Notes: a model not told the origin generated them from the sequence alone. 64,000 nt of DNA from Zhenpiania hominis (GCF_014333425.1 NZ_JACRYT010000004.1:62001-126000); one strand, 5' to 3'. Shown: positions 47,909 through 57,809, counted from the stretch's first letter. Translations and numbers: made by a program.

Positions 47909-49525
47909 ATGTGGCAGAGAAAAGATGTAAAAAAGAATGCTTTCCGGACAATGAAGAAGAATTACTGGCGTATTTTGGGAATCAGCTTACTGATTGCCTT
48001 TATCGTGGGCGGCATGAAGGTTGATTCCCATTTAGATCGCGCGGTGGTTCATTTCGCGGGCGATACCATGGGCGGACGGCTCTACGCGACCACCAACTCC
48101 GATGTAATCAATGACTGGGTATTCAGCACGGGAAGCGTTGTTGTTGAGGATGGAGAGGCAAAGGTACTTACCTTTTTTGGAAATCGCTATACGCCCAAAA
48201 AGGGAGTGTTGGCCAAGGTGTATAACCGGGTGACAGAGGATCGATCCGTTTTTTACGGGATTCTGAACAGTATCAATAACATGGCGTTTAAAGACCGCTT
48301 TGGACAGGGAATGATTATTCTGGCAGGCGTGGTGCTGATGGCGTTTTTTTATGTTCTAATCGTAAATGTTCTGCTGGTAGGGCAGTGTCGTTTTATTATG
48401 GAAAACCGCTGTTATCCGGACAGCCGCTTCGGGAGGCTGATGTTTCCGTGGCGTGTCCGCAGATGGCGGCGGGTTTCTTTCGTTATGTTCAAAAAATCGG
48501 TGTTCCAGTTCCTTTGGGATCTGACGATTATCGGCGGCTTTATAAAAAATTACTCCTATAAAATGATCCCGTATATTCTGGCGGAAAATCCGGATATTGA
48601 TCATAAATCCGCATTCCTGCTTTCCCGGCAGATGATGAATGGAAACAAATTCAGAACGTTTTTACTGGATCTGTCATTGATCGGATGGCGTCTGCTGAAC
48701 GTTCTGACTTTGGGACTGCTGAGATGGCTGTTTATCAACCCTTATGTAGATATGATATATGGAGAGTTGTACTACAGGCTGAGAAAAGAAGCGATTGAAC
48801 AAAAAATGCCGTTGGCATCGTTTCTCAATGATCCATCCTTGTATGTGGAACCCACGCAGGCGGTATCTTCTGAGTATCCGGTTGAAACCTATCCGCTGTA
48901 CAGGGAGCAGACGAAGAGATGGCTGAAGCTGGATTATCACAGAACCTATTCGGTATCATCTATCATTTTAATGTTTTTCTCATTCTCCTTTGTCGGATGG
49001 CTCTGGGAAGTATCTCTGCATCTGTTCGGCGACGGTGAGTTTGTAAATCGCGGTTTTTTTCACGGCCCGTGGCTGCCGATTTACGGAGCGGGAGGCGTTC
49101 TGGTGCTGGTACTGCTGAAACGCCTGGCGGACAAGCCGCTGCTTTTATTCCTGGCGGCAGTAGGGGTCTGCGGTTTTGTGGAATATATGGTAGCCTGGTT
49201 CCTGTGGGAGACGCAGCACATGTACTGGTGGAATTACACCGGCTATTTCCTTAATCTCCAGGGCAGGATTTGCGCGGAAGGCGTGATTGTATTCGGACTG
49301 GGCGGATGCGCGATGATTTACCTGCTGGCTCCGCTCTTTGATGAAATTTTCAAGAGGATTCCCAAAAGGATTATGACCGTGCTCTGTGTGGCCCTGATTG
49401 TCATATTTATTGCCGATACCGTTTACTCTATCATGTCGCCCAATAGCGGAAAGGGAATTACCGACTATGAGCATCATGTGGAAAAAAAACTGCCGGAGGG
49501 CGGGAAGCCTTTGGAGCTGCAGTAG
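47909..49525 (+). CDS. DUF975 - CmpB-type (PF06541-like) membrane fusion protein
   Basis: The first 300 residues look like a DUF975 integral membrane protein (KNAFRTMKKNYWRILGISLL at the start, YKMIPYILAENPDIDHKSAF and a GLLRWLFINPYVDMIYGELY helix). The last 200 residues resemble the putative ABC-transporter type IV/CmpB family, with FVNRGFFHGPWLPIYGAGG and FLWETQHMYWWNYTGYFLNL. The two parts are joined in one 538-residue frame with no break. AAGGAG precedes the ATG by 10 bases. It stands alone, so partner and substrate are unknown. Confidence 0.8.
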   Translation: MWQRKDVKKNAFRTMKKNYWRILGISLLIAFIVGGMKVDSHLDRAVVHFAGDTMGGRLYATTNSDVINDWVFSTGSVVVEDGEAKVLTFFGNRYTPKKGVLAKVYNRVTEDRSVFYGILNSINNMAFKDRFGQGMIILAGVVLMAFFYVLIVNVLLVGQCRFIMENRCYPDSRFGRLMFPWRVRRWRRVSFVMFKKSVFQFLWDLTIIGGFIKNYSYKMIPYILAENPDIDHKSAFLLSRQMMNGNKFRTFLLDLSLIGWRLLNVLTLGLLRWLFINPYVDMIYGELYYRLRKEAIEQKMPLASFLNDPSLYVEPTQAVSSEYPVETYPLYREQTKRWLKLDYHRTYSVSSIILMFFSFSFVGWLWEVSLHLFGDGEFVNRGFFHGPWLPIYGAGGVLVLVLLKRLADKPLLLFLAAVGVCGFVEYMVAWFLWETQHMYWWNYTGYFLNLQGRICAEGVIVFGLGGCAMIYLLAPLFDEIFKRIPKRIMTVLCVALIVIFIADTVYSIMSPNSGKGITDYEHHVEKKLPEGGKPLELQ

Positions 49526-49597
49526 ACAAAGACCTATATGTGAGAATGAGAGGACCATTTGCCGCGTGTTCAAAAAATAAAAAGGAGATATTATGTT

Positions 49598-50593
49598 ATG
49601 ATTTATATCGAAAATAACAGTCATGATCCTACCTATAATCTGGCCTTTGAAGAATATGTATTTGCAAAAACCAAGTATGACGAACCAATATTGCTGCTCT
49701 GGCAGAACGGTCCTTCTGTGATTGTGGGAAAGTTTCAGAACACTTTAGAGGAAATCAACTATGATTATATTCGGGAAAAAGGCATTAAAGTCGTGCGGCG
49801 AAATACCGGTGGGGGCGCGGTTTACCATGACCTGGGAAACCTGAATTATTCGTTTATCATTCCCGATGTGGAGATGAAAGTGGATTTTAAAACCTTTACC
49901 ACGCCTATCGTAAAGGCGCTCCGATCTTATGGAATTGACGCCGAACAGACCGGACGTAACGATATTCTGGCAGGCGGCAGAAAATTTTCCGGAAACGCCC
50001 AACAGTTCAGCGGACACAAGCTGCTGCACCATGGGACCCTGATGTTTGATGTACATATGGAGGATGTAGCGGACGCTCTGAACGTAAAAGCCGGAAAATT
50101 CAAATCAAAGGCCACCAAGTCGGTGCGCAGCCGGGTCACCAATCTAAAGCCGCTTTTTTTCGAGCAGAACGGCGGAAAGGATATGACCGTTCTTGAATTT
50201 AAGAAGCTGCTGCTGGACTGGTTTGGCCGGGAATACGACTTAAAAACCGTGGAACTGACCGAAGACCAGAAACGGGAAATCGAGCTGCTGCAGAAAGAAA
50301 AGTTCGCCACCGATGGGTGGAATTTTGGACGTTCTCCCAGGGCGGACATTGTCAGAGGGGATTTTTTCCGATGTGGACAGGTGGAATTCCATTTTGCTAT
50401 TTCAGAGCATCGGATTCAGGAAGTGAAAATCACAGGGGACTTTTTTGCCAGCAAAGACATTGAAGAACTGGAAGCCATGTTCGCGGGCGTTTCCTATGAC
50501 AGGGAAGGAATTCTGGCTGTTTTGCAGAACGCGGAGCTTGGAAGCTATCTGGGAGATGTGACGGCGGAAGAACTGGCGGATGTGATCGTGTAG
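49598..50593 (+). CDS. lplA: Lipoate-protein ligase A family
   Basis: The enzyme activates lipoate with ATP and attaches it to lipoyl domains. The conserved pieces are the N-terminal NLAFEEYVF, RRNTGGGAVYHDLGNLNYSF, the lysine strand GRKFSGNAQQ, and HHGTLMFDV. A C-terminal accessory domain is present in the 331 residues. AAAGGAG precedes the ATG at 49598. No lipoylated enzyme is encoded nearby. Confidence 0.93.
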   Translation: MIYIENNSHDPTYNLAFEEYVFAKTKYDEPILLLWQNGPSVIVGKFQNTLEEINYDYIREKGIKVVRRNTGGGAVYHDLGNLNYSFIIPDVEMKVDFKTFTTPIVKALRSYGIDAEQTGRNDILAGGRKFSGNAQQFSGHKLLHHGTLMFDVHMEDVADALNVKAGKFKSKATKSVRSRVTNLKPLFFEQNGGKDMTVLEFKKLLLDWFGREYDLKTVELTEDQKREIELLQKEKFATDGWNFGRSPRADIVRGDFFRCGQVEFHFAISEHRIQEVKITGDFFASKDIEELEAMFAGVSYDREGILAVLQNAELGSYLGDVTAEELADVIV

Positions 50594-50657
50594 AATGCGA
50601 TGGAGCGTGGAAAAAGCTGAGAGAATTGTTGTAAATGATCAGGAAAGGGAACACGTT

Positions 50658-51590
50658 ATGAAACAGTTTATCAAACAATTTCCGCTGCCTGTCTGCGGAT
50701 TGGCTCTGGGACTGGCGTCTTCAGGCAATTTGCTGCAAACTTACGGAATCGGAGAATTAAAAGGTCTCTGTGGGGCATTGGCGGCGGTGCTGCTGTTCTT
50801 CATGCTGCTGAAAGGAATCTGCTTTGCCAATGTGCTGAAGGAAGAACTGAAAAATCCGGCGCTGGCGGGAATATCGGCAACCTTTCCCATGGCGCTGATG
50901 ATTCTGAGCACTTATATCGCGCCACTTGCGTTTTCGGCGGCTATGTGCATCTGGCTGGCAGCGATTATTCTGCAGCTTGTCATCATGGTATTTTTTACAA
51001 AACGGTTTATTCTGAACTTTAAACTCGAAAGCATGGTGCCCAGTTACTTTATTGTATACGTCGGACTTGTGGCTGCGGCGATTTCATCAGTGCCATTCGA
51101 ACAGAGCAGGATCGGCGCAGCGACGTTTTGGTTCAGCCTGTTCAGCTTTTTTCTTCTCCTGATACCGGTAACGCTGCGCTATATCCGGTATCCAAAAGTG
51201 CCGCAGCCCCTCCAGCCGCTGTTTTGCATTTACGCCGCGCCGCCCAATATTTGTCTGACAGGCTATTTGTCACTGGAAGCCGCATCTTCCTGCGGAATGG
51301 TGGCAGTCCTGTATCTGGCGGGGCTTCTTTCGTATCTGATTGCGTTTCTGTATCTTCTGCGATGCCTGAAACTTCCGTTTTTTCCAAGCTACGCCGCCTT
51401 TTCCTTTCCATTTGTTATCAGCGCGGCAGCATCCAAAGCGACTGCAGGCTATCTGGCAGGACAAGGTGGGTTAGAAGAAGTGGTCAGCATCATCGCGATG
51501 GCACAGACCGGAATTGCGGTGCTCCTGTTAGCTTATGTGTGCACCCGTTATCTTCTTTTTTTTCTGCGGGTCGGCAGTACGAAAGAATGA
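50658..51590 (+). CDS. TDT-family (TehA-like) membrane transporter
   Basis: This 310-residue protein has about ten membrane helices, as in the tellurite-resistance/dicarboxylate transporter and SLAC1-type anion channel family. Recognisable parts are QFPLPVCGLALGLASSGNLL at the start and APPNICLTGYLS in the middle. AGGAAAGGGA lies 7 bases before ATG 50658, so the longer frame from 50595 is not used. Substrate specificity (tellurite efflux, malate, other anions) cannot be predicted. Confidence 0.8.
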   Translation: MKQFIKQFPLPVCGLALGLASSGNLLQTYGIGELKGLCGALAAVLLFFMLLKGICFANVLKEELKNPALAGISATFPMALMILSTYIAPLAFSAAMCIWLAAIILQLVIMVFFTKRFILNFKLESMVPSYFIVYVGLVAAAISSVPFEQSRIGAATFWFSLFSFFLLLIPVTLRYIRYPKVPQPLQPLFCIYAAPPNICLTGYLSLEAASSCGMVAVLYLAGLLSYLIAFLYLLRCLKLPFFPSYAAFSFPFVISAAASKATAGYLAGQGGLEEVVSIIAMAQTGIAVLLLAYVCTRYLLFFLRVGSTKE

Positions 51591-51677
51591 AAGCACAGAA
51601 GGAATCTTTTCCAAATCCATGTGTTCGTGCAGTGCGCAGGCCGCCGGAGCATCCATACTGCTGATGACAAAGAAACA

Positions 51678-51711
51678 GCAGGCAGGAGATACGGCCTGTA
51701 TTCCTGCCTGC
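51678..51711. terminator. Bidirectional hairpin between convergent genes
   Basis: GCAGGCAGGA and TCCTGCCTGC flank a partly self-complementary centre, giving up to 15-17 bp with two G-U pairs. On the minus strand it is followed by TGTTTCTTTGT, so it best serves the aldo-keto reductase gene. Confidence 0.6.
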
Positions 51712-51739
51712 CGGAATTTGCGGCAGCGCGGGGCGCCTT

Positions 51740-52714
<975 letters not shown>

Positions 52715-52720
52715 TCATCT

Positions 52721-53587
52721 ATGATCGAGATGTACTTATTAGAACAGCTGCTGGCTTTTTCCCAGTGCGGAACCCTTTCCGCGGCGTCGGAAAAGCTGCA
52801 TGTTTCCCAGCCCGCCCTCAGCCATTCCATGCAGAAGCTGGAAGAACTCATGGGTGTCCCACTGTTTGAACGTACGAAAAACCGGATCGCCCTGAATGAG
52901 AACGGAAAGCTGACGGCCGACTGCGCGGCTAAAATTTTAGAACAGGAGAGGGAGATGATCGAGCGGGTGCGTCTGCTGGATCAGAGCCGCAGAACCATTA
53001 CCCTGGGAGCCTGCGCTCCGGTTCCCGTGGCGGATCTGGTGCCGATTCTTTCGCGAGTTTACAGCGGCATGACCATAGCCTCCGAAATTCGAAACAGCGA
53101 TGAGGAGCTTCTCGCGGGATTGGAGAAGAATCAGTATCAGATCCTTGTCCTCCATGAAAAGCCGGAGGGAGAAGAGCTGTATTTTGAAGCTTACCGAGAG
53201 GAACATCTGATGCTGCAGCTGCCGGAAAACCATCCCCTTTCCGCGAAAGAACAGCTGTATCTTCAGGAAATTGACGGGCAGAACCTGCTGCTGTATACCA
53301 AGATAGGCTTCTGGTACGAGTTATGCCGCCAGAAGCTCCCCAACGCGCATTTCCTTATGATGAACGAATTTGACGCCTTTGGAGAAGTCGCCGGAGCCGG
53401 GGCGTTTCCCTCCTTTGTAACAGAGGCAGCGGCGGGAGGGGAACTTCCCGAAGGGCGGAAGGCAATTCCGATTCTGGATGAAGAGGCCAATGTGACGTAT
53501 TACTGCGTATGCGCGAAGAAAGATAAAAAGAGGTTTGAGCCGCTGTACCAGGAACTGCGCAGATTTGAAAAACATTCTGACCGATAA
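52721..53587 (+). CDS. LysR-family transcriptional regulator
   Basis: A winged HTH at residues 1-60 (MIEMYLLEQLLAFSQCGTLS, AASEKLHVSQPALSHSMQKLEE) is followed by a periplasmic binding protein-like effector domain. Length is 288 residues from ATG 52721, which has AGGAGG 7 bases before it. A perfect TATAAT lies at 52684-52689. It is divergent from the aldo-keto reductase gene, the usual arrangement for LysR targets. Confidence 0.92.
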   Translation: MIEMYLLEQLLAFSQCGTLSAASEKLHVSQPALSHSMQKLEELMGVPLFERTKNRIALNENGKLTADCAAKILEQEREMIERVRLLDQSRRTITLGACAPVPVADLVPILSRVYSGMTIASEIRNSDEELLAGLEKNQYQILVLHEKPEGEELYFEAYREEHLMLQLPENHPLSAKEQLYLQEIDGQNLLLYTKIGFWYELCRQKLPNAHFLMMNEFDAFGEVAGAGAFPSFVTEAAAGGELPEGRKAIPILDEEANVTYYCVCAKKDKKRFEPLYQELRRFEKHSDR

Positions 53588-53592
53588 CCAAA

Positions 53593-53637
53593 ACTCCCAA
53601 TCGATCATATATTAAAACGATTGGGGGTAATTTTTTT
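53593..53637 (+). terminator. Terminator of the LysR gene overlapping the next gene's start region
   Basis: An 11-bp stem with one G-U pair (53593-53603 with 53618-53628) is followed by AATTTTTTT. The right arm contains the GGGGG ribosome site and the T-run contains the TTG start of the next gene. Confidence 0.8.
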
Positions 53638-54925
53638 GTATAAAGTAGTAATCATCGGAGGAGGCTGGTCCGGCTGCGCCGCCGCGGTATCCGCGCGAAA
53701 AGCCGGAGCGGAAGTGACTCTTCTTGAGAAAACCGACCTTCTGCTGGGTCTCGGCAACGTAGGCGGCATTATGCGCAATAACGGCAGATTTACAGCGGCG
53801 GAAGAAAATATCGCTCTGGGAGCGCGCGAACTTTTTGACATTACGGATCGCTGCGCGAGGCATACGAATGTGAATTTCCCGGGACACAGGCACGCCAGCC
53901 TTTATGATGTGGTGAAGGTGGAACCGCAGGTGAGAAGCCTGCTCAAAGACATGGGCGTGGAGATTCGCCTCATGAGCAGAGCTATTGACGTGGAAAAGCG
54001 CCGGGAGGAGCCGATTGTTGTGGATCGGATCCTTCTGGCTGACGGCGAGAAGGTAGAAGGCGATGTCTTTATTGAAACGACAGGCTCAACCGGCCCAATG
54101 GGAAACTGTCTTACTTACGGAAACGGCTGCTGCATGTGCATTCTGCGCTGCCCGGCCTTCGGCCCGCGGGTCAGCATCACCCAGAAATCCGGAAAAAGCG
54201 ACATTATGGGAAAGCGCAAGGACGGAGCGTTCGGAGCGTTCAGCGGTTCCGGAAAACTGGAAAAAAGCTCCCTGTCGGATGAAATCCGAAAAAAACTGGA
54301 GGAAACCGGCGTAGCCGTAATTCCGGTGCCAAAAGAAGAGATTGTAAAAGAAAAACTGGATCTGAAAGTCTGTCAGCAGTACGCGCTCAATGAGTACGCG
54401 GAAAATATTATTCTGCTGGACACAGGCTATGCGAAAATTATGACCCCGTTCTTTCCTCTGGAGAGCCTGAGACGCGTGCCGGGATTTGAAAACGCCCGGT
54501 ATGTGGACCCCTACGCGGGCGGAAAAGGAAACTCCATCCGCTATCTGTCCGTGGCGGAACGGGAAAATACCATGAAGGCATCGGGCATAGAGAATATCTT
54601 CTGCGGCGGAGAAAAATCCGGACTGTTCGTCGGCCACACAGAAGCCATTTCCACCGGCAGTCTGGCGGGACATAACGCGGTGCGCTACTTAAAAGGCATG
54701 AAACTTCTGGAACTTCCCACCGGCCTTGCGATCGGTGATCTGATTTCCTTTGCCAACGAAAACCTGCGGCACGAAGACGGACTCATGACCAGATACACAT
54801 TCGCGGGGGCCGAATATTTCAAGCGAATGAAAGAAAAAGGCCTCTATTCCACCGATCCGGCAGCAATCCGGGAGCGCGTCAGACGGTACGGGCTGGAGGA
54901 TATTTACAGCGAGCGTATGCTCTGA
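53636..54925 (+). CDS. FAD-dependent oxidoreductase with Cys-rich motif
   Basis: This 429-residue flavoprotein has an N-terminal Rossmann dinucleotide motif VVIIGGGWSGCAAAVSARKAG and a second FAD contact near the end (GIENIFCGGEKSG, HTEAISTGSLAGHNA), resembling the GidA/TrmFO/FAD-dependent thioredoxin-fold group. The motif GCCMCILRCPAFGP has Cys at about residues 165, 166, 168 and 172, which could bind a metal cluster or form disulfides. The start is taken as TTG 53636 with GGGGG 8 bases upstream. It follows the LysR gene by 48 bases. The substrate is unknown. Confidence 0.78.
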   Translation: MYKVVIIGGGWSGCAAAVSARKAGAEVTLLEKTDLLLGLGNVGGIMRNNGRFTAAEENIALGARELFDITDRCARHTNVNFPGHRHASLYDVVKVEPQVRSLLKDMGVEIRLMSRAIDVEKRREEPIVVDRILLADGEKVEGDVFIETTGSTGPMGNCLTYGNGCCMCILRCPAFGPRVSITQKSGKSDIMGKRKDGAFGAFSGSGKLEKSSLSDEIRKKLEETGVAVIPVPKEEIVKEKLDLKVCQQYALNEYAENIILLDTGYAKIMTPFFPLESLRRVPGFENARYVDPYAGGKGNSIRYLSVAERENTMKASGIENIFCGGEKSGLFVGHTEAISTGSLAGHNAVRYLKGMKLLELPTGLAIGDLISFANENLRHEDGLMTRYTFAGAEYFKRMKEKGLYSTDPAAIRERVRRYGLEDIYSERML

Positions 54926-54939
54926 CGGGCCGCTGAAAA

Positions 54940-55350
54940 TCAGACCACGGATTTGGAAGGCCACGTTGCGGGGTTCATGGGATCAGGAATGTGTTTCTCC
55001 ATCGTTTCCTCGTAGAGGGCGGCTTTCTTTTCCAGATAGGAAAGCCGCTTTTGGGCTTCCGCCAGCTGCGCCTGAGCCGCTTCCTTCTGTTCTAAAATGA
55101 TCTGATAGCGCTGCGGGATCGTCTCATCGCCTTCCAGGCAAAGTTCAATATAGTGCCGGATCGCGTGGAGAGGCATCCCGCAGTCACGCAGATACTTGAC
55201 TCCGGTCAGCCAATTTATTGCTTCTTCATCGAAAATACGGTTGTTATTTTTATCCCGCCTAAGAGAGGGAACCAGTCCTTTGTCCGAATAAAACCGAATC
55301 GTATGTTCCGAAAGTCCGAGCAGGCGGGAAACTTCCTTGACTGTATACAT
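54940..55350 (-). CDS. MerR-family regulator
   Basis: This 136-residue protein starts MYTVKEVSRLLGLSEHTIRF, the MerR winged HTH, followed by a dimerisation coiled coil (EQKEAAQAQLAEAQKRLSYL). It lacks the metal-binding Cys of true MerR, and so resembles aldehyde/oxidative-type clostridial regulators such as AdhR. It is divergent from the ferredoxin-containing aldo-keto reductase, whose promoter contains a matching operator. Confidence 0.92.
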   Translation of the reverse strand: MYTVKEVSRLLGLSEHTIRFYSDKGLVPSLRRDKNNNRIFDEEAINWLTGVKYLRDCGMPLHAIRHYIELCLEGDETIPQRYQIILEQKEAAQAQLAEAQKRLSYLEKKAALYEETMEKHIPDPMNPATWPSKSVV

Positions 55351-55370
55351 AAAAAACTCCTCACAAAAGA

Positions 55371-55401
55371 TTGACTTCGAGTTGCTCGAAGGTGTTAAAC
55401 T
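55371..55401 (+). promoter_or_regulatory. MerR-type promoter with 19-base spacer and operator
   Basis: TTGACT (55371-55376) and TAAACT (55396-55401) are 19 bases apart, the stretched spacer typical of MerR targets. A perfect inverted repeat CTTCGAG-TTG-CTCGAAG (55375-55391) sits between them. Confidence 0.85.
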
Positions 55402-55455
55402 AATCATAGTACAGGCAGGAAATCCTGTCAAGAAAAGAGTAAAGGGAGGAGAACA

Positions 55456-56601
55456 ATGGCATATTTAGGAGAAGAAATAAGAAAACTGGGATTCGGTCTG
55501 ATGCGTCTGCCGCAGAAAGACGAAAAGATTGATGTGGAACAGGTGAAAGAAATGGTGGACCGTTTTCTGGAAGCGGGGTTTACCTATTTTGATACAGCAT
55601 GGGCTTATGAGGGCAGCGAGGACGCCATCCGGCAGGCGCTGGTAGAACGGTATCCGAGAGAAGCGTACCAGCTGGCGACCAAAAATGCAGCCTGGATTAA
55701 GTGTAAAACCCGGGAAGAAGCGGTGAACCAGTTTGAGACTTCGCTGAAGCAGACAGGAGCGGGGTATTTTGACTATTATCTGCTTCACAATCTGGGAGAA
55801 AGCCGGACACAGTTTTTTGATGATTTTGATATGTGGAGCTGGATTCAGGAAAAGAAGAAGGAAGGCCTTATTAAACACGCGGGATTTTCCTTCCATTCCA
55901 CGGCGGAAGAGCTGGATGAAATTCTGAATCAGCATCCGGAAATGGAGTTTGTGCAGCTGCAGATCAACTATGCGGACTGGGACAACCCGGCAGTCCAGTC
56001 CGGAGCCTGCTACGAAGTGGCGAGAAAGCACGGAAAGCCGGTCATTATTATGGAACCGGTCAAGGGCGGAATGCTGGCCACTCCGCCGGACTCGGTGCAG
56101 GAAATTTTTAAGAAAGCAGATCCGGACGCCTCCTGCGCTTCCTGGGCGATTCGGTTCGCGGCGGATCTGGACGGAATCATAACCGTACTTTCCGGTATGA
56201 GTAATCTGCAGCAGATGGAAGACAATCTCTCCTTTATGAAGGAATTTAAAGGACTTTCGGATGGGGAGAAAGAGGTTCTGAAAGCTGCCCAGGAAGAGAT
56301 GAGCCGCATCCCGCTGATTCCATGTACCACTTGCAATTACTGTTCCAAGGTCTGCCCGGAAAATATCGGGATCTCCGGATCCTTTACAGCGCTGAATTAC
56401 CTGACCCTTTATCAAAATCACGCGAGGGCGCTGCATCAGGAAAACTGGCTGGTGGGCGGACACGGAAAAAAACGCGCCATAGACTGTATCCGGTGCGGAA
56501 AATGCGAACAGGCCTGTCCGCAGCATATCGAGATTCGAAAAGAGTTGGAAAACGTCGCCAACGCCTTTGATATGAAGAAGGAAGCACATCAGGCAGAATA
56601 A
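55456..56601 (+). CDS. Aldo/keto reductase with C-terminal [4Fe-4S] ferredoxin domain
   Basis: The first 280 residues form an AKR barrel (LGFGLMRLPQKDEKID, TYFDTAWAYEGSE with catalytic Asp/Tyr, ATKNAAW, YYLLHNLGE). The C-terminal 100 residues carry two cluster motifs, CTTCNYCSKVCP near residue 292 and CIRCGKCEQACP near residue 344. This fused type is common in clostridia. Length is 381 residues. GGGAGGAG precedes the ATG. Its promoter is controlled by the divergent MerR protein (inference from the operator). Confidence 0.93.
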   Translation: MAYLGEEIRKLGFGLMRLPQKDEKIDVEQVKEMVDRFLEAGFTYFDTAWAYEGSEDAIRQALVERYPREAYQLATKNAAWIKCKTREEAVNQFETSLKQTGAGYFDYYLLHNLGESRTQFFDDFDMWSWIQEKKKEGLIKHAGFSFHSTAEELDEILNQHPEMEFVQLQINYADWDNPAVQSGACYEVARKHGKPVIIMEPVKGGMLATPPDSVQEIFKKADPDASCASWAIRFAADLDGIITVLSGMSNLQQMEDNLSFMKEFKGLSDGEKEVLKAAQEEMSRIPLIPCTTCNYCSKVCPENIGISGSFTALNYLTLYQNHARALHQENWLVGGHGKKRAIDCIRCGKCEQACPQHIEIRKELENVANAFDMKKEAHQAE

Positions 56602-56712
56602 AAATCCGCATACAAATAGGGACTTTTCCTCTCTGCCCGGTTGACCGCCGGGCCTGCGGACGATATAATATAAACAACATATGTCAAAAACAGAAAAGAG
56701 GAATTTGAGAAG

Positions 56713-57567
56713 ATGGAAGAAAACAAAAGAGAATGCGGCGATACCAGCTGCACGGAAGAATGCTGCAGCGGATGTGAACATGCGTGCGGAGGACAGCAGC
56801 CTGACAGCTTGATCGAACCGACGAACGAATATAATGATATCAAAAAAATTATCGGCGTTGTCAGCGGAAAAGGCGGCGTAGGAAAATCCCTGGTTACTTC
56901 ATTGCTCGCGGTAACCATGCAGAGAGCCGGCTATAAAACAGCGATTCTGGACGCGGATATTACAGGCCCGTCCATTCCAAAGACGTTCAAGCTGGAGGAA
57001 AAAGCGGTCGCCAATGAGCTGGGAATTTTCCCGGTAAAGACCAAAACCGGAATCGAGACCATGTCCGTTAATTCCATTCTGGAAAACGACACGGATCCGG
57101 TTGTGTGGAGAGGCCCGGTCATCGCGGGAACCGTCAAGCAGTTCTGGACGGACGTGCTGTGGGGAGATATCGACTATATGTTTATCGACATGCCTCCGGG
57201 AACCGGAGATGTGCCGCTTACCGTCTTTCAGTCCATCCCGGTGGATGGTATTGTTATCGTGACCTCACCGCAGGAGCTGGTGTCCATGATCGTTACGAAA
57301 GCGGTAAAAATGGCGGAACTGATGAACATTCCGATTGTAGGTCTTGTGGAAAACATGTCCTACTTTACCTGCCCGGACAACGGAAAGGACTATCAGATTT
57401 TCGGCGACAGCCATATCGAAGAAGTAGCGGCAAAACACGGACTGGATATTCTGGGAAGAATTCCAATCGATCCGAAACTGGCGGCGGCCTGCGACAAAGG
57501 CATGATCGAGCTGTTTGAGGGAGAATGGCTGGAGGAACTGGCTCATAAACTGGAAAACATGAAATAA
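56713..57567 (+). CDS. Mrp/NBP35-family P-loop iron-sulfur carrier
   Basis: Mrp/ApbC proteins carry [4Fe-4S] clusters to target enzymes. The 284-residue protein has a Cys-rich N-terminus (seven Cys within about residues 8-26, including CCSGCEHAC), then the deviant Walker A SGKGGVGKSLVT, and MFIDMPPGTGD. ENMSYFTCPDNG carries one Cys where the usual Cys pair has CxxC. AGAGG is about 13 bases upstream of the ATG. A short membrane peptide gene follows after 14 bases. Confidence 0.93.
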   Translation: MEENKRECGDTSCTEECCSGCEHACGGQQPDSLIEPTNEYNDIKKIIGVVSGKGGVGKSLVTSLLAVTMQRAGYKTAILDADITGPSIPKTFKLEEKAVANELGIFPVKTKTGIETMSVNSILENDTDPVVWRGPVIAGTVKQFWTDVLWGDIDYMFIDMPPGTGDVPLTVFQSIPVDGIVIVTSPQELVSMIVTKAVKMAELMNIPIVGLVENMSYFTCPDNGKDYQIFGDSHIEEVAAKHGLDILGRIPIDPKLAAACDKGMIELFEGEWLEELAHKLENMK

Positions 57568-57581
57568 AGAGGAGAAGAAAT

Positions 57582-57689
57582 ATGAATTTACAGGGAAATT
57601 ACTGGGTCCCCTGGGCAATGGCGGGAATAATCGCTGTTGTACTTGTCCTGGTCAGCCTTCAGACGAGGCGCAAAAATAAAAGAAAATAG
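57582..57689 (+). CDS. 35-residue single-helix membrane peptide
   Basis: A short frame starting at 57582 has an AGAGGAG site 6-12 bases upstream. It encodes MNLQGNYWVPWAMAGIIAVV..., one hydrophobic helix from about residue 8 to 26, and then a basic tail (TRRKNKRK). Position (14 bases after mrp) and the ribosome site suggest a real gene. No family is recognised, and its size makes chance possible. Confidence 0.6.
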   Translation: MNLQGNYWVPWAMAGIIAVVLVLVSLQTRRKNKRK

Positions 57690-57775
57690 CAGAATTATAA
57701 AAAAGCGGTACAGCGGAACGGTGGTATGTCCATTGTTAAGTAGACAGGTTAATATTTAAAATAAAGCGCAGAGGG

Positions 57776-57809
57776 TGCCTGCATTTCACTTTGAAGTGTA
57801 GGCATTTTT
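57776..57809 (+). terminator. Rho-independent terminator after the mrp unit
   Basis: A 12-bp stem with two G-U pairs (57776-57787 with 57793-57804) is followed by TTTTTC. Confidence 0.85.

Noticed and set aside
57720-57775. Insertion sequence remnant between mrp and the methyltransferase operon
   Set aside because: A TCCATTGTTAAGTAGACAGG stretch looked IS-end-like, but no partner repeat or transposase fragment was found.
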